From Paracoccus sp041927875 (GTDB taxonomy: Bacteria > Pseudomonadota > Alphaproteobacteria > Rhodobacterales > Rhodobacteraceae), in assembly GCF_041927875.1 (NCBI RefSeq), contig NZ_JBHFHN010000008.1: 64,000 bases of DNA; one strand, written 5' to 3'. The position numbers were made by a program, and so were the translations under genes. Below the pieces are notes generated by a model, which searched no databases, was not told where the DNA came from, and saw only the letters and a list, made by a program, of their open reading frames with translations. Below, one piece after another: positions 24,353 through 31,822 of this stretch. Each line of letters opens with the position of its first letter. Positions within the stretch are counted from its first letter, which is position 1.

Positions 24353-26914
24353 GTGGCGCGGTTCATCCTTTCCTTTTTTGGCGCGATCTTTTCCTGGATC
24401 GTCACCGCCGCCGTGGCCGGCGCGCTGGTTCTGGGCGCGATTTTCTGGATGTATTCGCGCAACCTGCCCAGCCATGAGCAACTGGCGCAATACACGCCCA
24501 AGACCATCAGCCGGATCTATTCCGGCGAGGGCCGCCTGATCGACGAATTCGCCGAGGAACGCCGCCTGTTCGTGCCCAGCGACGAAATCCCCGATCTGGT
24601 GAAGAACGCCTTCATCAGCGCCGAGGACAAGAATTTCTACAGCCACCATGGCTTTGACGCGCGCAGCATGATCGCCGCCGCCGTGCAGGCGGTCAGGTCG
24701 CGCGGCCAGAACGTGCGCGGGGCATCGACGATCACCCAGCAGGTGATGAAGAACTTCCTGCTGTCCAGCGACCGGTCGATCGAACGAAAGATCAAGGAAC
24801 TGATCCTGGCCTCGCGGCTGGAGGAAACGCTGTCCAAGGATCAGATCCTGGAACTGTATCTGAACGAGATTTTCCTGGGCCAGAACAGCTTTGGCGTGGC
24901 CGCCGCCGCGCAGACCTATTTCAACAAGACGCTGGGCGAACTGGCCCCGCATGAGGCCGCAATGCTGGCCGCCATGCCACAGGCGCCGGGGCGCTATCAC
25001 CCCGTCACCGCCAAGGCGCGGGTGACGGAACGGCGCAATTATGTCCTGCGCGAGATGTGGCAGAACGGCTATATCGACGAGGCCGCCTATCGCGCGGGGA
25101 TCGAGGAGCCGCTGAAATCGGTGCAGAACGGCGATTACCCGGCGCATCGCGAAACCCTGCCGCCGCGTGACTATTTCACCGATGAGATCCGCCGCCAGTT
25201 GTCACGCAGCTTCGGCCAGGAGGAATTCTTTGGCGGCGGCCTGAGCATCCGCGCCACGGTCGATCCCGATTTGCAGGATCAGGCCGCCGTGGCGCTGCGG
25301 CAGGCGCTGGAGCAATACGACCGCGGCATGGGCATCTGGCGCGGCACCGGCGTGGCGCTGCCCGCCGATGTGCTGGGTGATGCGGTGAAATGGCGTGGCG
25401 CGCTTGCCTCGGCGGCGGTGCCGCGCGACGTGCCGGGCTGGCTGCCTGCCGTCGTGATGGGCTTCGAGGGCGGCAATGCCCGCATCGGCATCGAAGGCAT
25501 CATGGACGAACCCGAAGGCCATTGGGTGCCCGCCCGCGACGTGCAATGGGCGCGCCCGCGTCTGGAAAACGGCCGTCTGGGCAGCCGCGCGCAAAAGGCC
25601 GAAGACCTGCTGAAGGTCGGCGATGTGGTGCTGGTGCGCGCCATGACCGAGGACGGCAGCGGCAAGTTCATCCGCTGGTCGCTGCGCCAGGTGCCGCAGG
25701 TGCAGGGCGGGTTCATGGCGATGGACGTGAACACCGGCCGCGTGCTGGCGATGCAGGGCGGCTTCAGCTATCAGGCCTCCGACTTCAACCGCGCGACCCA
25801 GGCGCAGCGCCAGCCGGGTTCGGCCTTCAAGCCCTTCGTCTATGCCGCCGCACTGGATTCGGGCTTTACCCCGGCCACCATCGTCGTCGATGGCCCGATC
25901 GAGCTGAACACACCCCAGGGCCTGTGGAAGCCCAAGAACGCCTCGAACCGGTATTACGGCCCGACGCCGATGCGCACCGGGATCGAGCAGTCGCGCAACC
26001 TGATGACCATCCGCATCGCCGAGGAAATCGGCATGGATGTGGTCGCGGGCTATGCGGAAAAGTTCGGCGTCTATGACAAGATGAACCCGTTCCTGGCCAA
26101 CAGCCTGGGCGCGCAGGAAACCACCCTGTTCAAGATGGTGGCGGCCTATGCGATGTTCGCCAATGGCGGTGAGCGGGTGGAGCCGACGCTGGTTGACCGC
26201 GTGCAGGACCGCTTTGGCCAGACCGTCTATCGCCACGACCGCCGCACCTGCGCCAATTGTGCCGATCCGCGCCTGCCGGCGGGGCAGGGGCCGACGATTA
26301 ACTCGGAGCGCGAGCGGGTGATGGATGCGATCACCGCCTATCAGCTGACCTCGATGATGGAAGGCGTGGTGCAACGCGGCTCGGGCAAGGGGGTGAACCT
26401 GCCGGTGCCGGTGGCGGGCAAGACCGGCACCACCAATGATGCCAAGGACGTGTGGTTCATCGGCTTCACCAGCAATATCGTCGCGGGCTGCTATATCGGC
26501 TTCGACCAGCCCCGATCGCTGGGCGAGAACGCCTTTGGCGGCACCCTGTGCGTGCCGGTGTTCAACGCCTTCATGCGCAAGGCGGTGGCCGAATACGGCG
26601 GGTCCAAGTTCCGCGTGCCGCCGGGCGGCTATTGGGTCAAGATCGACCGCTTTTCTGGCGCCAAGCTGGCCGACAATGCCACCGGCGACAACGTGATCGC
26701 GGAGTATTTCCGTGACGGCGTGGTGCCGGACTGGAGCCTGCAAAACGTCGTCGATGGCGGCTTTGTGGCGGGCACCGATTTCCCGCTGGTCGATGAGGTC
26801 GCGGCGCAGATGCGCAATCAGGGGGCGCAGTCGGTCACGACATCGACCGGCAAGGCGGTGGTCATCCCGAAACGCGCCACCGAACAGACGATCAGCGGCG
26901 GCGGCCTGTATTGA
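24353..26914 (+). CDS. mrcA: penicillin-binding protein 1A (bifunctional glycosyltransferase/transpeptidase)
   Basis: 853 aa class A PBP anchored by one N-terminal helix (residues about 12-35). Glycosyltransferase domain: EDKNFYSHHGFD with the catalytic Glu, GASTITQQVMKNFLL, KIKELILASRLE. An OB-like insertion (about residues 320-440) marks the PBP1A group. Transpeptidase domain: SAFK (catalytic Ser in PGSAFKPFVYAAAL), SRN, and KTGTTND. Starts at GTG; no ATG fits. Preceded by the amidase and a plausible promoter, followed by prfB. CxxC in RTCANCADP is a notable but unexplained detail near residue 640. Confidence 0.96.
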   Translation: MARFILSFFGAIFSWIVTAAVAGALVLGAIFWMYSRNLPSHEQLAQYTPKTISRIYSGEGRLIDEFAEERRLFVPSDEIPDLVKNAFISAEDKNFYSHHGFDARSMIAAAVQAVRSRGQNVRGASTITQQVMKNFLLSSDRSIERKIKELILASRLEETLSKDQILELYLNEIFLGQNSFGVAAAAQTYFNKTLGELAPHEAAMLAAMPQAPGRYHPVTAKARVTERRNYVLREMWQNGYIDEAAYRAGIEEPLKSVQNGDYPAHRETLPPRDYFTDEIRRQLSRSFGQEEFFGGGLSIRATVDPDLQDQAAVALRQALEQYDRGMGIWRGTGVALPADVLGDAVKWRGALASAAVPRDVPGWLPAVVMGFEGGNARIGIEGIMDEPEGHWVPARDVQWARPRLENGRLGSRAQKAEDLLKVGDVVLVRAMTEDGSGKFIRWSLRQVPQVQGGFMAMDVNTGRVLAMQGGFSYQASDFNRATQAQRQPGSAFKPFVYAAALDSGFTPATIVVDGPIELNTPQGLWKPKNASNRYYGPTPMRTGIEQSRNLMTIRIAEEIGMDVVAGYAEKFGVYDKMNPFLANSLGAQETTLFKMVAAYAMFANGGERVEPTLVDRVQDRFGQTVYRHDRRTCANCADPRLPAGQGPTINSERERVMDAITAYQLTSMMEGVVQRGSGKGVNLPVPVAGKTGTTNDAKDVWFIGFTSNIVAGCYIGFDQPRSLGENAFGGTLCVPVFNAFMRKAVAEYGGSKFRVPPGGYWVKIDRFSGAKLADNATGDNVIAEYFRDGVVPDWSLQNVVDGGFVAGTDFPLVDEVAAQMRNQGAQSVTTSTGKAVVIPKRATEQTISGGGLY

Positions 26915-26922
26915 CCGCCCAC

Positions 26923-26951
26923 TTGCCCGGAAACAGGCGGCGCGCTATGAC
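26923..26951 (+). promoter_or_regulatory. putative prfB promoter
   Basis: TTGCCC and TATGAC, 17-bp spacer, 28 bp before the ATG. An AGGCGGC/GCCGCCT inverted repeat spans the same region. Confidence 0.4.
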
Positions 26952-26979
26952 CGCCGCCTGAATGAATTGAGGTCAGACC

Positions 26980-28107
26980 ATGCGCGCCGAAATGCAGAAT
27001 ACCGTCGAGAAGATCCAGAAGTCGCTGCGACTGCTGGGTCAGCGCATGGATCTTGAGACCGCGCCGCACCGGCTTGAGGAGTTCAACGCCCTGATCGAGG
27101 ATGGCGATCTATGGTCGGACCCCGCCCGCGCGCAAAAGCTGATGCGCGACCGGCAGGTGCTGATGGACAAGCTGGCGGCCTATCGCCAGATCGAATCCGG
27201 TCTGAACGACAATGTGGAACTGATCGAACTGGGCGAGGCCGAGGGCGACACCGAGATCGTCACCGACGCCGAACAGGGCCTGCGCGATCTGGCCGTGCTG
27301 GCCGCCGACAAGGAGCTTGAGGCGCTGCTGGATGGCGAGGCCGATGGCAACGACACCTTCTTGGAAATCAACGCGGGCGCGGGCGGCACCGAAAGCTGCG
27401 ACTGGGCCAGCATGTTGGCGCGGATGTATGTGCGCTGGGCCGAGAAAAAGGGCTACAAGGTCGAATTGCAGTCGGAAACCTCGGGCGATGAGGCGGGGAT
27501 CCGTTCGGCCAGCTACAAGATCAGCGGGCCGAATGCCTATGGCTGGCTGAAGTCGGAATCGGGTGTGCATCGGCTGGTGCGCATCAGCCCCTATGACAGC
27601 GCGGCGCGCCGCCACACCAGCTTTTCCTCGGTCTGGGTCTATCCGGTGGTCGATGACAATATCGAAATCGACATTCCGGCCAATGACATCCGCATCGACA
27701 CCTATCGGTCGTCGGGGGCGGGCGGTCAGCACGTCAACACCACCGATTCGGCGGTGCGCATCACCCACCTGCCCACCAATATCGTGGTGACCAGCAGCAT
27801 GAAATCGCAGCACCAGAACCGTGAGGCCGCGATGAACGCGCTGAAGGCGCGGCTGTATCAGCTGGAACTGGATCGCCGCAACGCCGCCATCAACGCCCAG
27901 CACGAGGCGAAGGGCGAGGCCGGTTGGGGCAACCAGATCCGCAGCTATGTCCTGCAACCCTATCAGATGGTCAAGGATCTGCGCACCGGGCACGAGACCA
28001 GCGACACGCAAGGCGTGCTGGACGGCGCGCTGGACGGGTTCATGGCGGCGACGCTGGCGATGGATGTCGCCGGCAAGTCCCGCGCCGAGGCCAATGCCGA
28101 GGACTGA
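26980..28107 (+). CDS. prfB: peptide chain release factor 2
   Basis: Recognises TGA/TAA stop codons and releases the peptide; 375 aa. The GGQ loop is SSGAGGQHVNTTDSAVR (Gln250). The codon-recognition tripeptide, SPF in E. coli RF2, reads SPY here (residues 203-205 in RISPYDSAARRHTSF). There is no sign of the internal TGA frameshift found in many prfB genes: the frame is continuous from ATG. No partner genes; DUF2189 follows. Confidence 0.95.
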   Translation: MRAEMQNTVEKIQKSLRLLGQRMDLETAPHRLEEFNALIEDGDLWSDPARAQKLMRDRQVLMDKLAAYRQIESGLNDNVELIELGEAEGDTEIVTDAEQGLRDLAVLAADKELEALLDGEADGNDTFLEINAGAGGTESCDWASMLARMYVRWAEKKGYKVELQSETSGDEAGIRSASYKISGPNAYGWLKSESGVHRLVRISPYDSAARRHTSFSSVWVYPVVDDNIEIDIPANDIRIDTYRSSGAGGQHVNTTDSAVRITHLPTNIVVTSSMKSQHQNREAAMNALKARLYQLELDRRNAAINAQHEAKGEAGWGNQIRSYVLQPYQMVKDLRTGHETSDTQGVLDGALDGFMAATLAMDVAGKSRAEANAED

Positions 28108-28133
28108 TCCCGGCCCTGCGCCTTTGGTCTGTC

Positions 28134-28173
28134 AGACTTAAGTCTTGTCACATCGGGCAGCAGCCCCTTACGC
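28134..28173 (+). promoter_or_regulatory. promoter with 12-bp palindrome before the DUF2189 gene
   Basis: A perfect palindrome AGACTTAAGTCT (28134-28145) abuts TTGTCA (28145-28150), a candidate -35, with TTACGC 17 bp on. The palindrome is A/T-rich for this genome and placed like an operator or activator site. Confidence 0.4.
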
Positions 28174-28203
28174 TGCCATGTCAAAGCAAGGGGAGATGCT
28201 TTG

Positions 28204-29010
28204 ATGTCCAGCACCGATGTGAACCGGGGCGGTTTGCCGTCCCAACCCTCGCCGCTGCCCGAGGTTCAAGGGGTCAGCCTGTCCGACATTGCCGACTGCC
28301 TGCGGCTGGGCTGGCGCGATTTTCTGCGCGCCCCGGCCTTTGGGCTGTTCTTTTCCGCAATCTACACCATCGGCGGGATCATCATGTATCTGGTCTTTGC
28401 CGCCGCCGGTCAGGAATGGTGGCTGATGCCGGTTGTAGTAGGCTTTCCGTTGCTTGCGCCCTTCGCCGCGGTCGGCCTTTATGAGGTCAGCCGACGGCTT
28501 GAGACCGGCCAGCCGCTGATCTGGCGCGAGGTGCTGGGGGTCGTCTTTGCGCAAAAGGACCGTCAGGTGCCGTCGATGGCGATGGTCGTGCTGTTGATGT
28601 TCATGTTCTGGGTGTTCATGGCGCACGGGATCTTCGCCTTGTTCCTGGGCACCGTGTCGCTGGTCGACATCAGCCATTCGCCGCAGGTGCTGTTTCGGGG
28701 CAGCGGCCCGTTCATGCTGGCCTTCGGCAGCGCGGTGGGCGCGGGCTTTGCGGCGGTGCTGTTCGCCATCACCGTGGGCGGGCTGCCGATGGTGCTGGAA
28801 CGCAATGTCGATTTCATCAGCGCTATCATCCGCAGCTTTCAGGCCGTCACCGCCAATCTGGGGGTGATGATCGTCTGGGGCCTGGTGATCGCGGCGCTGA
28901 TCTTTCTGGGAATGCTGCCGCTGTTTCTGGGCCTCTTGATCGTGTTGCCGGTGCTGGGCCATGCCAGTTGGCACATGTATCGCCGCCTGCTGGCCGACGA
29001 TCCCGCCTGA
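28204..29010 (+). CDS. DUF2189 family membrane protein
   Basis: 268 aa integral membrane protein with six hydrophobic helices after a polar N-terminus of about 35 residues. LGWRDFLRAPAFGLFFSAIYTIGG and the central PLLAPFAAVGLYEVSRRLE are the parts I associate with DUF2189. GMLPLFLGLLIVLPVLGHASWHMYRRL closes the protein. No catalytic motif; role unknown, perhaps a structural or transport protein. The ATG at 28204 is used rather than the TTG at 28201 because GGGGAG lies at proper distance. Confidence 0.82.
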   Translation: MSSTDVNRGGLPSQPSPLPEVQGVSLSDIADCLRLGWRDFLRAPAFGLFFSAIYTIGGIIMYLVFAAAGQEWWLMPVVVGFPLLAPFAAVGLYEVSRRLETGQPLIWREVLGVVFAQKDRQVPSMAMVVLLMFMFWVFMAHGIFALFLGTVSLVDISHSPQVLFRGSGPFMLAFGSAVGAGFAAVLFAITVGGLPMVLERNVDFISAIIRSFQAVTANLGVMIVWGLVIAALIFLGMLPLFLGLLIVLPVLGHASWHMYRRLLADDPA

Positions 29011-29022
29011 TCCCCAAACGCA

Positions 29023-29047
29023 ATCGGCGCCCCGATGGGGCGCCGAT
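29023..29047. terminator. inverted repeat between convergent genes, probable terminator
   Basis: Perfect 11-bp stem ATCGGCGCCCC/GGGGCGCCGAT with a GAT loop, 12 bp after the DUF2189 stop and 22 bp after the bactofilin stop on the other strand. No good T-tract on either side, so termination is likely but not certain. Confidence 0.5.
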
Positions 29048-29069
29048 GAAGCTGTGCGATGGCCGAAGG

Positions 29070-29564
29070 TCAGGCCTGGCTGTCGCTGCTGCTGGGCGGG
29101 GCCAGCTTCTTGGTGGTGCCGGTGGCCAGCGGGTCGTCCTGACGCTGCACCGAGCCTTCAAAATGCGCGCCGGATTCGATGGCGATGGTCTTGTGAACGA
29201 TGTCGCCCTCGACCCGCGCGGTCGAGGTCAGGCGCACCTTCAGGCCGCGCACGCGCCCGACGATGCGGCCATTGACGACCACGTCATCGGCGACGATCTC
29301 GCCCCGGATGGTGGCGCTTTCGCCGACGGTCAGCAGATGGGCGCGAATGTCGCCTTCGACAACGCCCTCCACCTGGATGTCGCCGGTGGTCTTGACGTTG
29401 CCGGTGATGGTCAGATCCGACGACAGGATCGAGGCCGGGGCCTTCTGGCGCGGCGCGGCGGGCACGCTCATGTCGCCGCCAGCGGGCTTGGTCATGTCAG
29501 CGCGGACGGGCGCTTCGGCTTCGGGGTTGCGGGGCGGTTCGGTGACGCGCGATTTAGAAAACAT
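29070..29564 (-). CDS. bactofilin (polymer-forming cytoskeletal protein)
   Basis: 164 aa. A central right-handed beta-helix (about residues 45-140) of short repeats such as GNVKTTGDIQVEG, DIRAHLLTVGESATIRG and VNGRIVGRVRG, flanked by Pro/Ala-rich unstructured tails, is the bactofilin pattern. Bactofilins polymerise without nucleotide at the inner membrane and localise cell-wall enzymes. The start overlaps the end of an M23 peptidase gene by 11 bp, the same pairing as in curved or stalked bacteria where the bactofilin positions the peptidase. Confidence 0.92.
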   Translation of the reverse strand: MFSKSRVTEPPRNPEAEAPVRADMTKPAGGDMSVPAAPRQKAPASILSSDLTITGNVKTTGDIQVEGVVEGDIRAHLLTVGESATIRGEIVADDVVVNGRIVGRVRGLKVRLTSTARVEGDIVHKTIAIESGAHFEGSVQRQDDPLATGTTKKLAPPSSSDSQA

Positions 29565-30879
29565 TCTGGGCCGCCTTGATGAAGGTCATGGGATTGACGG
29601 CGGTGCCGCCCACCCGCACCTCATAGTGCAGATGCGGGCCGGTGGACCGTCCTGTGTTGCCCATATCACCGATCCGCTCCCCGCGCGAGACCGATTGCCC
29701 CACCCTCACGCGGATTTTGGACAAGTGGCCATAGCGGGTCTCGATGCCGTTGGCATGGGTGATCTTGATCAGGTTGCCATAGCCCGACTGCCAGCCGGCA
29801 AAGCTGACGGTGCCGTTGGCCGGGGCGACGATCGGGGTGCCGACCGGGCCAGCCATGTCGATCCCCTCATGCGCGCGGCCCCAGCGACGGCCAAAGCCCG
29901 AGGTATAGCGGAACGACCCGGCGACCGGCAGCGCCAGCGGCACGGTGTCGACGGCGATACGATAGCTGTTCATGCGGTCAAGCTGTTCGATGATCGCATT
30001 GGCGCGCGATTCGCTGGTGGTGATGTCGGCATTGCCCTTGGACGAATGCGACAGCGGCGTCAGCGGGCCGCCTTGGCCGGAATAGCCGCGGCGGATGGTA
30101 CGCAGCAGATCGTCGGGGTTCATGCCGACCGATTTGAACATCTTGTCCAGCGGCTGAACCGAGATCGTCACCGCGTCTTCCAGCTTGGCGAAGATTTCGT
30201 CCTGACGCTCCAGAATGTCGGATTTCTCGGCCTCGAGCGCGGCGGCGGCCAGGCGCGCGGTCTGCGCCTCGGCGAGGGCGCCTTCGCGCGACCGGGTGAC
30301 CTCGCCCAGGGCGGCGGTCACCACATCCAGCGTGGCCGCCAGTTCCTCGACCCGCGCGGCGGCGGTCGTGGGGGCGTCCGCATCGCCGTTCACCTGCGCG
30401 CTCAGCACGGCGGCCTGGTCGCGGGCAGTGTCGCGGTCATCCATGGCCTGACGCAGGGTCGATTGCACGACGCCCAGACCCTTTTCCAGCTCGCGGCGGC
30501 GTTCCTCGCTGGCCAGCAGCGCGGATTGCATCTGCGAGACCTGCGCCAAGGCGACGTTGAAGCGCGATTGCGCGGCGGCGGCCTCGGCGGCGCGGCTGTC
30601 GCGTTCGGCCGACAGCGTATCAAGGCGCTGTTCAAAGGCGGCCTGCGCCTGACGCGCCTGACCCTGGGCATTGCCCGAACTGATGCCGTCGATCACCAGG
30701 ATCGAGGTGGCGACAATCGACCAGCCGAACACCAGTGCCACACCGCCAAGGGCAACGGCCTGTTGGGTGGGGCGCAGGCGCACAAAGCGCGTCGAGCTGT
30801 CGGATTTCAGAAAAAGGCGCTGTTCGGGCAACCATTTTTCAAGAACGGCGTTCAACCGGTGTGCGATGCGACGTGGCAA
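29554..30879 (-). CDS. M23 family peptidase with coiled-coil (LytM/DipM-like)
   Basis: About 441 aa. A short cytoplasmic N-terminus, one transmembrane helix (AVALGGVALVFGWSIVATSIL), a long Ala/Glu/Arg coiled coil (about residues 65-230), then a C-terminal LytM domain. Zinc ligands are visible: H and D in AHEGIDMAGPVGTPI, and the HLHYE motif (GPHLHYEVRVGG). The complete site suggests active cleavage of peptidoglycan cross-bridges. The start is uncertain: the TTG at 30879 gives a usual N-terminus; the frame is open to 31119 but that stretch looks non-coding. Operon with bactofilin. Confidence 0.85.
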   Translation of the reverse strand: MPRRIAHRLNAVLEKWLPEQRLFLKSDSSTRFVRLRPTQQAVALGGVALVFGWSIVATSILVIDGISSGNAQGQARQAQAAFEQRLDTLSAERDSRAAEAAAAQSRFNVALAQVSQMQSALLASEERRRELEKGLGVVQSTLRQAMDDRDTARDQAAVLSAQVNGDADAPTTAAARVEELAATLDVVTAALGEVTRSREGALAEAQTARLAAAALEAEKSDILERQDEIFAKLEDAVTISVQPLDKMFKSVGMNPDDLLRTIRRGYSGQGGPLTPLSHSSKGNADITTSESRANAIIEQLDRMNSYRIAVDTVPLALPVAGSFRYTSGFGRRWGRAHEGIDMAGPVGTPIVAPANGTVSFAGWQSGYGNLIKITHANGIETRYGHLSKIRVRVGQSVSRGERIGDMGNTGRSTGPHLHYEVRVGGTAVNPMTFIKAAQNVF

Positions 30880-31083
30880 ATCTTCTCGTCCCGTGTCCGT
30901 TTCAGGATGCGGCGGCACGGATTGCGGGACGGCAGAGCCCCGGCGGCATCCGAACCGCGCGGTGCGGCAGGGATAGCCGCCCGGCGGTTTGACGCGCAAT
31001 GTGAATCCCCGGCCGGTTCCCGGTGATGCGCGGAGGCTTGCCAGCATGGGCAGATTCCCGCCGATCGCCCGGCGGCGTCGCGC

Positions 31084-31105
31084 AAAAGGCCGCCCGTTGC
31101 CGGGC
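31084..31105 (-). terminator. putative terminator after bcp
   Basis: Minus-strand GCCCG-GCAA-CGGGC (GNRA loop) followed by GGCCTTTT, 56 bp after the bcp stop codon. Confidence 0.4.
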
Positions 31106-31160
31106 AGCAACAGGCGCAATTTTCAGTTTTTCTGAACTTATCTGTGGGCCGAACGCGGAA

Positions 31161-31646
31161 TCAGAGCGATTCGACGGCCTCGACCACCGAATCGACATGG
31201 CCCGGCACCTTGACCTTGGGCCACAGCCGCACGATCCGCCCGTCGGCGTCGATCAGCACGGTCCGCCGCTCGACCCCCATCGACTTGCGGCCATACATGT
31301 TCTTTTCCACCCAGGCGCCATAGGCCTGCGCCACCGCGCTGTCGGTATCGCTGAGCAGCGGCACCGCCAGATCACGCTTGGCGATGAAGCGGGCGTGGCT
31401 GGCGGGGTCGTCGGTGGAAATGCCGAACACCTCGGCCCCGGCGGCGTGCAGGCGGGGCAAAGCGGCGGTGAAATCCAGCGCCTCGGTGGTGCAGCCGGGC
31501 GTGTCGTCGCGCGGATAGAAATACAGCACCACCGCGCGACCGCGCAGCGCGGACAGCGTGACCTCGGGCTGGTCCCAGCCGGTTGCGGGCAGGGTGAAAT
31601 CGGGGGCCATCTGGCCTGTCTCAAGCGGGGTGGATGTGTCGGTCAT
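31161..31646 (-). CDS. bcp: thioredoxin-dependent thiol peroxidase (Bcp/PrxQ)
   Basis: 161 aa peroxiredoxin that reduces H2O2 and organic hydroperoxides. The peroxidatic Cys lies in YPRDDTPGCTTEA. The resolving Cys that often follows five residues later in Bcp is absent (TTEALDF), so it should act as a 1-Cys type or use a distant partner; no second Cys is visible. Active-site Thr/Arg context is normal (VERRTVLID). Divergent from the AsmA-like gene, so the 176 bp between them may hold two promoters. Confidence 0.92.
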   Translation of the reverse strand: MTDTSTPLETGQMAPDFTLPATGWDQPEVTLSALRGRAVVLYFYPRDDTPGCTTEALDFTAALPRLHAAGAEVFGISTDDPASHARFIAKRDLAVPLLSDTDSAVAQAYGAWVEKNMYGRKSMGVERRTVLIDADGRIVRLWPKVKVPGHVDSVVEAVESL

Positions 31647-31822
31647 CGGGCTGCCTTTCGGATGTGGCGGAAATCCGCGCCGGGGGATGCGGCGGGTGTT
31701 TGCCTTTTCATGCCCGCCGCGCGAAAAGGGATCAAGGGCGCGAGGCACGCGCCGGGCCGCAGGGCCAATCGATCACGACCCGGCCCGGCCGGGCCAGACA
31801 CAGGCAGGCTGCGCAGGTTCAG

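Noticed and set aside
26980..27060. Programmed frameshift in prfB
   Set aside because: The frame is continuous from ATG with no internal TGA or slippery CTTTGA-type site, as expected for alphaproteobacteria.
29023..29047. Riboswitch or ncRNA between DUF2189 and bactofilin genes
   Set aside because: The only structure is a simple 11-bp hairpin between converging genes, which is adequately explained as a terminator.
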